This document shows positions 1 to 12,000 of a DNA stretch of 64,000 nucleotides, piece after piece. The stretch comes from Microbacterium sp. 2FI. GTDB lineage: Bacteria; Actinomycetota; Actinomycetes; Actinomycetales; Microbacteriaceae. The DNA is taken from positions 124,001 to 188,000 of the forward strand of contig NZ_SCMR01000002.1 in the NCBI RefSeq assembly GCF_005502885.1. The letters run 5' to 3'. The notes under the pieces were generated by a model, which was not told where the DNA came from, did not search any database, and was given only the letters and a program-made list of their open reading frames with translations. Each line of letters opens with the position of its first letter. Position 1 is the stretch's first letter. The position numbers were made by a program, and so were the translations under genes.

Positions 1-278
1 CGGATCCAGCGGCGATAGCGGCGCTCGAGCTCTTCGTCGCCGGGGAAGTCCGGCTCGTTGTCGGGCGAGATGGTGTTGATGTAGTCGGTCGTCGGCACCT
101 GCGGCACATTGAGCTGCAGGTCGTGCGAGGACTGGAGGAGGCTCAGCATGATCTCGCGTCCGCGCCCACGCCCCTTGGCCTGCACGAGCTGCTGGAGGGA
201 CTCCTGCCACTCGGCGGTCTCGTCGGGGTCGCTGTCGAGGGGGCCCTGGGAGTACGGATCCTGATCGTTGACAGTCAC
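1..278 (-). CDS. aceE: Pyruvate dehydrogenase E1 component, N-terminus (partial)
   Basis: This is the first 92 codons of a homodimeric-type pyruvate dehydrogenase E1, which decarboxylates pyruvate and passes the acetyl group to the lipoyl E2. The gene runs leftward out of the window. The translation reads VTVNDQDPYSQGPLDSD and later VPTTDYINTISPDNEPDFPG, followed by ELERRYRRWIR. The last two segments match the conserved AceE start, in which a TDYINTI-like motif precedes the first TPP-domain helices. The GTG start at 278 follows a GAAAGG ribosome site by about 6 bases. Nothing after residue 92 is visible, so the TPP-binding residues cannot be checked. The E2 and E3 partners may be those encoded at 24.5-27.7 kb. 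Confidence 0.9.
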   Translation of the reverse strand, partial: MTVNDQDPYSQGPLDSDPDETAEWQESLQQLVQAKGRGRGREIMLSLLQSSHDLQLNVPQVPTTDYINTISPDNEPDFPGDEELERRYRRWI

Positions 279-404
279 AGATGACCTTTCGTCGTCTGGC
301 AGATCGTGCCAGGGAATCGCAACAGGAGCGCCGCATGCTTTGTCAGTCATGCACAACGCACCGAGTGTCAGCCTACCGAGTCGGAGAGCACCAGGAGCAC
401 CTCG

Positions 405-410
405 TAGACT
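405..410 (+). promoter_or_regulatory. Putative -10 element (TAGACT) for tRNA-Val
   Basis: TAGACT lies 10 bases before the first base of the tRNA and fits the actinobacterial TANNNT -10 pattern. It would give a 5' leader of about 4 bases. No clear -35 hexamer is visible. The same hexamer recurs before rnpB and dxs. Confidence 0.45.
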
Positions 411-420
411 TGAGCGTCAC

Positions 421-497
421 GGGCCTATAGCTCAGTTGGTCAGAGCACCTCGCTTACACCGAGGGAGTCGGGAGTTCGAGTCTCTCTGGGCCCACCA
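421..497 (+). tRNA. tRNA-Val (anticodon UAC)
   Basis: A full cloverleaf can be drawn. The acceptor arm GGGCCTA pairs with TGGGCCC with one G-U pair. The anticodon stem is CCTCG/CGAGG with loop CTTACAC, giving anticodon TAC. The T arm contains GTTCGAGTC, and CCA is encoded at 495-497. It is one of three different valine tRNAs in this window; the others are at 62301 and 62761. Confidence 0.95.
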
Positions 498-514
498 CTT
501 CACGATCGGGCGAC

Positions 515-520
515 TAGGTT
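515..520 (+). promoter_or_regulatory. Putative -10 element (TAGGTT), leaderless type
   Basis: TAGGTT ends six bases before the GTG start at 527, so transcription would begin at or next to the start codon. The intervening GGAGGC could also act as a ribosome site on a longer transcript read through from the tRNA. Confidence 0.35.
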
Positions 521-526
521 GGAGGC

Positions 527-1258
527 GTGAACTCCAGCCCTGCCGACCAGCGTCGCCTCGTCGAGGTCGCCGAGCTCGATGCCCGTATCCGCGCCGCCGA
601 CCACGCGCGCAAGAATCCGCCCCAGGCCGCGCGCGTCCAGGAGCTGCTGGCGCGCCGCCAGGAGCTCTCGCAGGAGCTGACCGCGCGCCTCGGAGCACGC
701 GATGACCTCCGCACCGAATTGTCACGTATCGAGTCGGATGTCGCGGTCGTCGATGCGCGCAGCGCCCGCGACGCCGACCGGCTCGCGACGTCGACGAACC
801 CGAAGCAGGCGCAGGGCTTCGAGAGCGAGCTCGCGGCCCTCGCACGGCGCAAGAGCGATCTCGAGGATGCCGAGCTCGAGGTCATGGAACGGCTCGAGCG
901 GGCCGATGCAGCCGTCGCCGAGCAGGAGGCGCTCATCGCGCAGACCAACGCCGACGGCGCCGAGCTGAGCGCCGAGGGCAAGCGCGTCGTCGCCGAGGCA
1001 TCCGCCGCCTTCGACGCTGCGACCCGTGACCGCGCCGCCGTCGCCGGCGGTGTGCCCGCAGACCTCCTCGCGCTCTACGACAAGGTCGCCCAGCGCAGCG
1101 CAGGCGCGGCCATGCTCGCGCAGCGTACCTGCGGCGGGTGTCGCATGGTGCTCGCGGGGACCGATCTGCAGGTGATCCGCCGGGCAGCCGACGACGACGT
1201 GGTGACCTGCCCCGAGTGCGGCTGCATCCTCGTGCGCGATGGAGAGAGCGGTCTCTGA
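527..1258 (+). CDS. Coiled-coil zinc-ribbon protein (C4-type)
   Basis: A 243-residue protein of the actinobacterial coiled-coil hairpin plus C4 zinc-ribbon family. Residues about 10-170 are alpha-helical and rich in Arg, Glu and Ala, with heptad-like spacing (for example EVAELDARIRAADHARK). The C-terminus carries CGGCRM and CPECGC, two CxxC pairs about 29 residues apart that should bind zinc. The family has been suggested to bind nucleic acid; no enzymatic role is known to me. It starts with GTG and runs into the polymerase gene, overlapping its longest reading by 20 bases, so the two are probably cotranscribed. Confidence 0.85.
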   Translation: MNSSPADQRRLVEVAELDARIRAADHARKNPPQAARVQELLARRQELSQELTARLGARDDLRTELSRIESDVAVVDARSARDADRLATSTNPKQAQGFESELAALARRKSDLEDAELEVMERLERADAAVAEQEALIAQTNADGAELSAEGKRVVAEASAAFDAATRDRAAVAGGVPADLLALYDKVAQRSAGAAMLAQRTCGGCRMVLAGTDLQVIRRAADDDVVTCPECGCILVRDGESGL

Positions 1259-3029
1259 CGGCGAGACCCGCCGTGAGGCGGTGACCGCAGGCGGGGCGGT
1301 GGCTCAGCCGGCGTGGATCGTCATGGGGCGGGACAGCTCGGGGATCATTGCCGCGGATCTCGACGGCGATGGCCTCGAGGTCGCGCGGACCCGTGTTCCG
1401 GCCGGCGAGCTGGACGCCTGGGTTGCGGCTCGCGAGGCCGCGTCGGGTCCCCGCTGGGTGTGGCACGACACGCCGCAGTGGTACACGGCTCTGCTCGACG
1501 GCGGGGTCCGCGTCGCGCGGTGTCACGACCTGCGGCTGTGCCACGCGATCCTGCGCGGGTCGGCGCTGGTGACGCCTACCGCATCGGTACGTGACGCGGT
1601 GCGCTGGGATGCCGCGACTCCGATCGCAGCCGAGTCGTCGGGTGCCCCGGCGCCGACGCTGTTCGACCTCGACGGCGGCACCGCGAGCGCGGGTCCTCCC
1701 GACGACCTCGACGAGGCGCTGCGCGAGTTCTCACGTCAACGTGCCGCCATCGCGGGCTCCGAAGCCCCGTCCCGGCTGCGACTGCTCACCGCCGCAGAGT
1801 CGGCCGGCGCCCTCATCGCCGTCGAGCTGCGCTGCGCGGGGCTGCCGTGGGACGCGGCGGCCCACGACCGCATCCTGACCGACGCACTGGGGGAGCGCCC
1901 GGCAGGCGGTGGCCAGCCCGCCCGCCTCGCGGCCGCCGCGGCGCAGGTGCGAGCGGCACTCGGCGACCCGGCGGCGAGCCTCGACTCGCAGCCGAAGCTG
2001 CTGCGCTCGCTCCACCGCGTCGGCGTGCTGGTCGAGTCGACGAGCCGGTGGGAACTCGCCGAGCAGCGGCATCCGGTGGTCGAACCGCTCTTGGAGTACA
2101 AGAAGCTCTCGCGCCTGCTCTCGGCCAACGGCTGGGCATGGCTCGCGGAATGGGTGCACGACGGCCGCTTCCGGCCGGTCTACGTGCCCGCGGGCGTCGT
2201 CACCGGGCGGTGGGCATCATCGGGCGGGGGAGCACTGCAGCTGCCGCGCCAGCTGCGCGAGGCGGTGCGAGCGGACCCGGGATGGAAGCTCGTCGTCGCA
2301 GACGTCGCCCAGCTCGAGCCGCGCGTGCTCGCGGCGATGGCGAGCGATACCGCGCTCTCGGAGGCCGCGCGGGGTCGCGACCTCTATGCCGGGATCGTCG
2401 ACACGGGTGCCGTGGCGACCCGCGCCGAAGCGAAGGTCGCGATCCTCGGCGCGATGTACGGGGCGACCACCGGCGAATCCGGGCGTCTCGTGCCGCGTCT
2501 GCGCCGCGCGTATCCCCGCGCGATGGGGCTGGTCGATGACGCCGCCCGCATCGGCGAGGACGGCGGGTCGGTCACCACCTGGCTCGGCCGCACATCGCCG
2601 CCTCCGTCCGGCGTGTGGGCGACGGCGCAATCGCAGGCGACCGAGGCCGAGGCGTCGGAGGCCGATCAGACCCGCGCACGCCGGTGGGCACGCGACAGAG
2701 GCCGATTCACCCGCAACTTCGTGGTCCAGGGCACCGCGGCGGAGTGGGCGCTGGCCTGGCTCGCCGACCTGCGGACGCGCCTCGCCGACATGCCGCCGGT
2801 GACGACCGCGGATGCCGCGCCACGATCGGGCCGCGTCTTCGCCACGCGTCCGCATCTCGCGCTCTTCCTCCACGACGAGGTCATCGTGCACACGCCAGCC
2901 GCCTACGCCGACGAGGCGGCGCAGGCGGTGGCGGATGCCGCAGCGAGCGCGGCCCGGCTGCTCTTCGGCGGGTTCCCGATCGACTTCCCCCTCGAGGTGC
3001 GTGTCGTCGACTCCGCCGCGAAGGCGTGA
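1239..3029 (+). CDS. Family A DNA polymerase (bifunctional 3'-5' exonuclease/polymerase type)
   Basis: A PolA-like protein of up to 596 residues, shorter than full DNA polymerase I and without a 5'-nuclease domain. Polymerase motif A is DVAQLEPRVLA (near residue 354), motif B is AKVAILGAMYG (near 398-408) and motif C is LHDEVIVH (near 544-551). The acidic residues expected in motifs A and C are present. The N-terminal half corresponds to the exonuclease region of the actinobacterial family, but no clean DEDD set is visible, so proofreading activity is uncertain. The ATG at 1239 overlaps the upstream gene and has no good ribosome site. GTG codons at 1281 or 1299, or ATG at 1323, are more plausible true starts because homologues begin near WIVMGR. 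Confidence 0.85.
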   Translation: MERAVSDGETRREAVTAGGAVAQPAWIVMGRDSSGIIAADLDGDGLEVARTRVPAGELDAWVAAREAASGPRWVWHDTPQWYTALLDGGVRVARCHDLRLCHAILRGSALVTPTASVRDAVRWDAATPIAAESSGAPAPTLFDLDGGTASAGPPDDLDEALREFSRQRAAIAGSEAPSRLRLLTAAESAGALIAVELRCAGLPWDAAAHDRILTDALGERPAGGGQPARLAAAAAQVRAALGDPAASLDSQPKLLRSLHRVGVLVESTSRWELAEQRHPVVEPLLEYKKLSRLLSANGWAWLAEWVHDGRFRPVYVPAGVVTGRWASSGGGALQLPRQLREAVRADPGWKLVVADVAQLEPRVLAAMASDTALSEAARGRDLYAGIVDTGAVATRAEAKVAILGAMYGATTGESGRLVPRLRRAYPRAMGLVDDAARIGEDGGSVTTWLGRTSPPPSGVWATAQSQATEAEASEADQTRARRWARDRGRFTRNFVVQGTAAEWALAWLADLRTRLADMPPVTTADAAPRSGRVFATRPHLALFLHDEVIVHTPAAYADEAAQAVADAAASAARLLFGGFPIDFPLEVRVVDSAAKA

Positions 3030-3036
3030 TCTCCCC

Positions 3037-6000
3037 TCAGTCGCTCGTGCAGATGAAGTCCTGGAAGTGGCCCGGCGTGCCCGAGAAGGCCTTGCCGGTG
3101 TTGTTCTTGACGTCCTTCGTGTAGACGATGGCGACTTCGCGGTAGGCGGACCCGTTCGAGGCCTGCACGTCGGCGAGCGTCGGCGCACCGTCGAAGTCCG
3201 TCCGGGCACCCGTCACGTAGGCGAGCTTCTCGAGGCCCGCCAGGTTGTTCGGGTCGGGCTTGCGCACGTCGTTCCAGCCGCCGTACGCGGAGTTGCAGTG
3301 CGTGTACAGGTTGTAGGCACCGCTCCAGTCGAGCAGCTTGTCGCCGTCGTTCGGGCCATTCGCCGCCACGTCGCCCTGGAGCACGTCGCGGTCCCAGCCG
3401 CCGTAGATCCAGTCTGTGCCGTGGTGGTGCTGACGCGTCTCCGCTCCGGTGTTCTCCGGCGCTGTGTCTGCGTACGGTGAGACCAGGGTGAACCACGCCG
3501 GAGCGTCGATGCCGGCACGCGGCTGGTAGTCGAGGATGTCGGCCCCGGCCTCCGTCGCATTCAGTCCGCGACCACCGAAGAGGACGTCGATCCACTGGCC
3601 GTCGCTGCCCGGATCGTTGCGGCTCGGAAGATCCGGCACGGTGAGCGTGGGGTTGCCGCGGCCGCCCCACATCGCGTCAGCCCCGTCGTCGCCGTAAACA
3701 TAGTCGCCGCCGGAGTCGCCGTTCATGAGGTCCGCGCCCTCCCCGCCGTGCAGGGAGTCATGCCCGGGTCCGCCGCGCATCCGGTCGGCGCCGCCGGCAT
3801 CGTGCCCGTTGAGCGTGAGCACCGAGCCGTCGCGGTCATGGCTGAGGGACGTGCCGCGGTACAGCGGGTGCGCCTCGAACGGATGCAGCACGGCATCCTG
3901 GGCTCCACTGTCGGGGCCGCCGAGGTTGATCCCCGGAGGGCCCTGGCTGGTGTGCGTCACGATGTCGGGATCGCCCGCATCACTGCCGTCGATCTCCACG
4001 AAGCGCGTCTGCACGCCACCGCGGTCGCCGACCATCGCGTCCTCACCGTCGCCGCCCCACATCGTGTCGGCGCCGAGTTCGCCGTACTGGTCGTCGTCGC
4101 CGTCCTCCCCGAAGAGCCGATCGTCGCCGTCCTGGCCCCACTGGCTGTCGTCGCCGTCGCCCGCGTCCGCCGAGATCAGCGGGTTCGTGCCGTTGCCGCC
4201 GAAGATGAGGTCGGCGCCCCAGACCCCCGCTCCCGCGGACGCGCCGACGTCGTATCGGACCACCTCGCGCTCGATGACGCCGCTCCCGTCGGCGGGTGCT
4301 TCGTTGCCCGGGTAGCGCTCCTCGTAGACCGCGTACGCGCCGTCCTCGACGGTGCGGTTCAGCTCGCCGTTGTCGCCGAGCTGGAAGTCAGCCTCGCCGT
4401 CGCCGAAGAGCCAGTCGCCGGAATCACGGTGGCCTGCCAGGTTCGATCCGCCGAACTGGTCGTCCTGCCCGTCCGGCTGCGGCGTGCCGACCAGTTCGAC
4501 CCCCATGCTCGGCACTCCGGGCAGCCCTGCCGGCAGCGTCGGCAGCGCCGGCAGCGTGCCGCCCACCTCGGGCGGCAGCAGGATGCCGGCGTAGTCGGTG
4601 TACGGCCGGTCGCCGACGACGACATCCGCGCCTCCGTTGCCGTGCTGGAAGTCCGCCCCGCTGTCGCCGAAGAGGAAGTCCGAAGCGTCCTGGCCGAACT
4701 CGGCGTCGACGGCGGAACCGCCGTTGAGCACGTCCATGCCGAATTCGCTCGAGACCGGTCCGTCGAGGTCGTGGTAGATCAGTCCACGCGGTGTCTGGAC
4801 GCCCAGCTGACTCGTCACGTAGTGGAAGTCGCTCGGCGCCGGTGTGTCGAGCGCGGGGCACGACTCCGGCTCGAAATCGACGCCGGGGACGTCGCGCACG
4901 ATGCACGCGTTGTCACCCGCCAGCACGTCGGCTCCGCCGCCACCCCAGAGCACATCGCCCGAGTCGCGCTGGTCCGGGAACGACGAGCCGCCGATGAGGT
5001 CGTCCTCGTTGCCGTTGCCCTCCAGCCAGTCGCCGCCCTGGTTGCCCTCGACGAGGTCGTCTCCCGCGTTGCCCTTCACGAGGTCGTTGCCGCCCTCGCC
5101 GAACATCCGGTCGGGATCGCCGTTGCCGACCATGAAGTCACCGCCCGAGACGAGTGCGAGCAGGACGTCGGCCTTCTCGGTGTCGAGCAGCGTCACCTCG
5201 CGGAGCACGCCGCCCGTCACCGGGTCGACCGCCCACTCGTCGCCATCCGCCACGCGCGTGAGCACGGCGTTGTCGCCGGTCATGACGTCGTCGTCGCCAT
5301 TGCCCTGCATCTCGACCTCGCCGGCGTCGGGGGCGAGGTTCGCGCCGTCAGGGTTCGCGAGCGGATTCACCGGCGAGGATCCGCCGATGAGGTCGTCCGC
5401 GCCGTCGGTCGCGTTCGTCGAATCCTCGTCGAACCCGAAGATGCGGTCCTGGCCGGCGTTGCCCTCAAGGTGGTCGTCGTGTGCCCCACCGCGGAGCGTG
5501 TCGGTTCCCTGCCCGCCGAAGCCTCGGTCGTCGCCGCCGGCGGGCCACGGGGCATCCGCCGTATCGAAGTCGCCCCAGATCAGGTCTTCCCCGCCAAGCC
5601 CAGGCGCAACCAGCTGGATCACGGTGTCGGGGGAGCCCGCGGGCGTGCCGGGGAGCCAGCCGCCCGAGGGCGTGGCCACGACGCGAGCCGCCGGAGCGAT
5701 CGTGCCCTGGTCGCCGACCAGGTCATCGGGTCCGGCGCCGCCGATGAGGCGGTCGTCCCCGAGCTCACCGAACACCTGGTCGTAGTCCTCGGCGCCGTAG
5801 AGGAGGTCGTCGCCGTCCTGTCCGTGCACCTCATCACGTCCGGTGCCGCCGTCGGCGACATCGTCGCCGTAGGTCGACACATCGTTCGACGGCTCGATCG
5901 AAACCGCATCGAGAGCGTCGAGCTGTCCGTTCAGGCCGATCGCGACCGTGACGTCGTCGCCGAACGCCCGGTCGTGGTCGGGACCGCCGTACATTTCGTC

Positions 6001-9000
6001 GCCGGTGTCGGCGCCGCTCGTCGACAGATTGCCGCCGACCACGAGGTCGATGCCCTCCTGGCCGTGAAGCACATCGTTCGCGGCGTTGCCCAGGACGACG
6101 TCGTCACCGGTGCCGCCGAACCCGAGGTCGGCATCCGCATCGCCCCACACCTCGTCGTCGCCGGTCTCGCCGTGCAGTTCGTCCGTACCGCCGTTGCCGT
6201 GCACGAGGTCGTCGCCACCGCCGCCGTAGGCGAAGTCGTCACCGCCCTCGCCGTAGATGCGGTCTGCACCCTCGCCGCCGCCGAGCGACGGGTCGCCGAC
6301 GCCGTCGGTCTCGCTCGGCGCCGGGACCCGGGCCCCCGGTGAGCCTCCGATCGTGCCGTCATCGCCGAGGACGATGTCGTCGCCGCTGCCGCCGTCGGCG
6401 GTGTCGGCACCGGTGGTGCCCGCGCCGGCCGCGCCGTCGCCGTCGCCGATCAGCTCGTCAGCACCATCGTCGCCGAACAGCGCATCGGCGCCCCCGCCGC
6501 CCCACAGCTGATCGCTGCCGGGGCCGCCCCGCACCTCGGGGTCGTCACCGGATTGACCGTGGCCGTCGTCGTCGCCGTCATCGCCCCAGATCCTGTCGGC
6601 GTCCGGACCGCCCCAGAGATCGTCGTCGCCGCCGGAGCCGTACAGCCGGTCATTGCCGGTGTTGCCCTGCAGGTGGTCGGGCGAATCGTCGACGCCTGCG
6701 ACCGCGAGTTTGAAGCCGCCGTGGATCTCGTCCTCGCCACCGCCGCCGAAGATCGTGTCGGAGCCGCCGGAGCCCTCGATCAGATCATTGGCGTCGCCGG
6801 CCGCGGCAGCCGGAGACTCGTCGGAGATCGCCGTGCCGTCGGCATACTGCTGGTCGCCGTAGATCCGATCGTCGCCGGACCCGCCGACGAGCGTGTCGAA
6901 GTCGGCGCCGCCGACGATCAGGTCGCCCACGTCGAGCCGGTTCGTGGCTGCGGCGTTGTCGGGCGCGTCCTCGCCGGCCGGGACCACGAGGTGGTCGTCT
7001 CCGCCGGACACCTTGTCGTTGCCGGCCTCGCCGAAGAGTTCGTCGGCACCGAGGCCGCCGTCGATCGTGTCGCCCGACGGGCCACCCCAGATCTTGTCGA
7101 CGTCGTCACCGCCCGCGAGCGCGTCGATGCCGTCGCCGCCCCCGTCGCGCTGGTCGCCCCAGCCCTGGTTCGCGCCATCACCGAGGTTGATGACATCGGA
7201 GCCGCCGTCTCCGGCGACGAGGTCGTCCCCGCTGCCCGCGATGAGGGTGTCGTCACCCGTGCCGAGATTCGCGTCGATGGGCGCCGTGAACGGCCACGCG
7301 TTCCCGCCGTCGGTGCCACTTTGCATCTGAGCGCCGTCGCCGCCGCCGAGGAAGGCGAACGAGTCATCGTCGCCTGCAGCGTTCTCGATCACGATGCGCT
7401 TGCCGGTCTCCTCCTCGGTGTAGCCGAAGGCCGAGATGCTGAACCGATGGTTCCCGTCACCGTCTGGCACCGCGGTCAGCTGCCTGACCACGTAGGCCTC
7501 GGCGGTGATCTCGGTGAGACTGCCGCGGTGCACGGCTCGACTGCCGACGTTCAGCTTGACGGCATCGCCGTCCGGGGTTGCGAGGTCCGGCGGTGACGTG
7601 TCGCACGACGACGAGAACTCGAAGAGCGTGACTTCGGCGAGGCGCCACGTGTCGGAATAGCAGAACGGGCACACTCCGAACCGCGCCCACACCTCGAGGA
7701 AGGCGATGAGCTTGCCCTCGATGACAAAGAGGCAGATCGGCGTGTTGATCTTCGCGATGATCTCATCGATGTACATGCGCCCGTCCGCCTGCGGACGGTC
7801 GTCCAGGTTCAGCCCGAACGTGGCTGTGATGCCGCCGTCGACGCCGGCTGCGACGATCAGGGCATCGAACTTCGCGCCCGCCTTGATCGTGCCCGAGACG
7901 GTGAACTCCGGCACGTCCTTCTGCTCCCGATCGAGGTCGGTCAGGTACAGGCTCTGCACGAACAGTTTGCCGACCGATCCCGCGTCGAAGTCGCTGGTGC
8001 CGTCCTCGAGCAGCTGCTCGCCGAGCAGGCGGATGCCGCGCGTCGAGACGCCCGCACCGACCTGGGCCTTCGCGTCGAGCTCGCCGCCGATCGTGAGGTA
8101 GAGGACCCCGAAGAACGGCCCGAAGCTCATCGAGTACTCCATGTGCACGTTCAGCAGGTCCGGACGCCACTCGACGATCGCGCAGTCGTTGCCCAGGAGC
8201 ACTTCGACCAGGCACCCGGGGTTCTCGAACACCGGGTAGGTGAAGTCGGAGGCGCCGTCACCGGCGGACCCCTCGCCGAGACCCTCCCAGGCCTCCGACG
8301 GCGAGTCACCGGCTGCCAGCGGCGCGGGTGCCGCCGCGTCGATCGCCTGGCCGACCTCGTCCATCAGGTCGAGGTTCGGATCGACCGGGTCGGTCCCTCC
8401 CCACAGCTCCGATACCTGGTCGGGCGTCTTCGGCGGGCCCTGTGCGGCAGCCGGATCGAAGAGGAGTTCGTCGACGAGCACGATCTCGCCCGTCGTCGAG
8501 AGGTCGCGCACGGTGTCGAGGAAGTCGAGGAGCGTGTCGAGGTCCTTCAGCAGCTCGACGTCGACGAAGCCCGCGAGCTTCGCGAGATCGACCATCGTCA
8601 CCGGCGGACCGTCGAAGAACTCGGAGAGGTCGCTGATCACCGGGATCGGCGAGAAGAGGAACTCGCGCACCGGCTTGGTGGGCTCGAGTATCGGCGTGAG
8701 CTCGTCGAGCACCTTGCCGAACATGCGCTCGAAGATCTGCCCCGGCGCGACGCTGATGTCGCGGAGCGCGATGACCGGATCGCCGAAGCCGGCGTCGGTG
8801 AAGCCCCACGCGAACGAGAAGTCGGCGGTGAAGGTCGGAAGCGTCTTGTTCACCGCGCTGCCGGAAGCGATCCCGGTCGTGATGCCGACGCCGAGCGTGA
8901 TATCGCCGGAGAGTCGCGGTGACGCGACGAACCGCGACGGGTCGCCCGTCAGCAGGTCGGTCAGCAGGATCCGGCTCGTGCAGTAGGTGCCGACGAGTCC

Positions 9001-12000
9001 GAGCGTGTAGGGATCGGCCATCGTGTCACAGGTGGCCGGCGCGTCGAGGCCGAGCTGCGCGATCAGGCGTGCACCGCTGGCGTTGCCGTTCGGCATCTGG
9101 TCGGTCGCCTCCATCGCGATGAACCCGATGTGGCCGCTGATCGGCTCGGTGCCCATCGACGCACCGACGTTGACCCGGATCTCCTCCGGGCCGTTGCCCG
9201 GCTCGGCGTCCGGCACGCCGGTGCCCGGCACCGGGTTGTCGAGCAGGTAGAAGCCGTCCTCGCGCGAGAGGCCGAAGCCGAGCTCGATGGTCCAGCCCGC
9301 CTGCGCGACGACATTTCCGTCGAGGCTGATCGGCAGGCCCGGAAGGCCGAGGTCGAACGGAATCTCCACTGTTCCCGGGCACTCGGTGCCCTCGCCCGCG
9401 GCGCAGGTGCCTGCGGCGCCGAGGCCTCGGGCGCCCTGGCCGAGCTCGAGCTCGACAGTGAGGTCGTCGAGGTCGGTGAGAAGCGCTCCCGCCGGGCAGA
9501 CGACGCCGTTGCAGACCGCGACGATGCGGATGTCGGTGGCGTTCGGCGTCGTGTCGCCGGCGGGGTCGCCGCCCCACGTGCCGACCGCCGCGTAGTCGCT
9601 GTCGCGGAGGATGCCGATGCCTGACAGCTCGGCGGCGAGCTGGTCGCGCAGGCCGTTCGGGCCGAACACGGCCGAGTCGACCGTCGCCCCGGGCATGCCG
9701 TCGAGCGGCGGGTTCTCGAGGTACGCCTTGAACTGCTCGAGGCCGTCGGCGAGTTGAGCGAGGTCTTCGCCGATGAGCGGCAGATGGCCGCCCGCCGTCG
9801 AGGCGGCGATCGCCGCATCGAGGATCTGCGCGAGCGAGGAGAATCCGTCGGTGAGACCGTCGAACGCGAACTCCAGGCCCTGGATGATCGCGTCGAGGTT
9901 CGCCGGGGCCGTGATGTCGGGAGCTGCGAGGTCGTCGACCTTCACCTGAAGGTAGTCGCCCGCATCCGGCGTCGCGGGGTCGTTGCCGCCGATGGTCTTG
10001 AGCCCCGTGCCGAGGTCGGCGAGCACGGGCATCGCCGCGCAGCCGTAGGTCCCGACAACGGGGGCGAGGCCCGCGATCCCGGGGTCGCACGTGAACGATC
10101 CGCCGTCGGCCGACGAGCCGAGTGCGAGGTCGAGGCCGGTGTCGAAGTAGTCGGAGAGGGCGAGCGGCTCCTCGGCGTCGTCTCCGGGCGCGGGTGCGCC
10201 GGTGCGGCCGAGCCCGAGCTCGACGCCGAGCGCGATGCGCCCCGTGGCGTTGTCGGCGTCGCCGAGCTGAGCCGAGAACGGTCCGAGGTTGACGGCGAGC
10301 TCGGCGGCACCCGGGCTGGACTCCGCGATGCCGGCGCTGATCGCGATGCGGCTGGAGTCGAGGATCTGGGGGGCGACGTCCGCGTTGCCGGGCGCGAGCC
10401 CGACGAGGACGCCGAGGTCGAGCTGGGCGGCGAGGTCGGCGAGGATGCCGCCGCCGCTCGTGGAGATCGCCGGGATCGATGCATCGTCGAGCGCCAGCGG
10501 CACCTCGACGGATCGCTCCCTGCCACCGGAGAGACGAAGGATGAGCCCGCCCGCGACGTCGGGGCCGGCATCCGTGTCGACGAGCTCGAAGCGCACGTCG
10601 AACGTCGCGTCGGGTGTCTCGCCCGGGATCTGCGCGAAAGCCGCCTCAAGACCGGACTCGAGGCCCGCGAGGTCGACCGGCGTCGGTCCGCCGCGGAACT
10701 CGTCGTACCGCGCCTGCAGGTCGACGACGTCTTCCAGCAGGCGCTGCGCGCCCTTGTTGAGGAACGGCACGACGGGGTTGTCGAGGCCGGCGGCGGCGAG
10801 ACCGCCGTCGAGCGCACCGATGCTGTCGGTGACCTCGCCCATCGAGTCGATGACCCGGCCGAGCAGGCGGGTCGGCTCCGACGTGTCGACGTCGAGCGCG
10901 CGCAACAGTTCGGCCTCGTCGTTGGTCGCACCCGCGGTAAAGGTCGACGGGTCGAATCCGGTGCCGTCGACGGCGAACGTGCCGGGCGAATCCGTGAGCG
11001 TTTCCGCGGGATCCACGCCGTGTCCGTCGACCTCGAGGTCGACGTCGACCACGGCGTGCCGGGCGGCCACGGCGACGGGATGCGTCGGGGGCTGACCCTC
11101 CTGCTCGTAGATGCCGCCCAGGAGGTCGGTGATCCGCGGCGTCGAGGTGGCTCCCGACGCCGGATCGACGTCGGCGGCCGTGGTCGGATCGGAGCCGTCC
11201 TGCAGCAGCTGGAAGTGTCCGCCGATCGACACCGGCACGATGCCGATCTGACCGGCCGCATCGACACCGGCGTCGACGAGGTGTGTCACCTCGAGCTCGG
11301 CGGCGTCGGTGAGCTCCGTGCGGAACCGCTCGAACACCATGGGCGCCTCGAACTCGATGACAGGCGTCGTGAGATCGTCGCTGGCGGGCACAGCCTCGGC
11401 GAGGTCGATCAGGACGGGCAGGTCGATGTCGTACGCGACGTCGACCTGCGGCTGCACCGGCGGCGTTCCGCCGGGCTTCGCCACCGAGCGGAGCCCTGTC
11501 TGATCGAGGAGCTGGTCGCCGAACGCGAGCTGAGCGACCTCCGAGCCGTCGCCGAGCACCGGTTCGATCGCGGCGAGTCCGTCGAGGCCGCGAGTGACCT
11601 CGAGGTCGAGCCGCACCTCCTGCGTGGCGGGGTTGTACACCGGTGTGATCGCGCCGACGCCCGTGATCTGGTCATCGAGCTTGTCGGCGAGGTCGCCGAC
11701 GGTCGTGATGCCGACGACCACCACATCGGGCACGGTCTCATCCGTCGGGTCCGCGTCGGCGTCGATCTTCTCGATGGTGATGAGGCTGTCGGCGAGCGCG
11801 TTGAACTCGGAGCTGAGGTCGTACAGGTCCGAGAGCCGGCCACCCGTGAGCGGGAGCACCTCGTCGACGTTCGGGTGCTTCTGCAGCGACCGGAGCAGCG
11901 TTCCGTACTGCACGATGCCCGAGACGAGGTCGACCGGGGTGATGCGGGTGAACGCGGCGAGATCCTCGAGATCGTCTGCCGCGCCGGTGAGCTCTGCGAC

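Noticed and set aside
3748-6342. An 864-codon plus-strand frame opposite the RTX repeats
   Set aside because: The repeated GC-rich codons of the RTX region remove stop codons on the other strand. The translation is a Val/Ala/Arg/Asp-rich mirror without domains.
3640-7330. A CRISPR or satellite array, suggested by the regular short repeats
   Set aside because: The repeat unit is a coding nonapeptide with period about 27 bases, variable at third positions, and lacks unique spacers between identical repeats.
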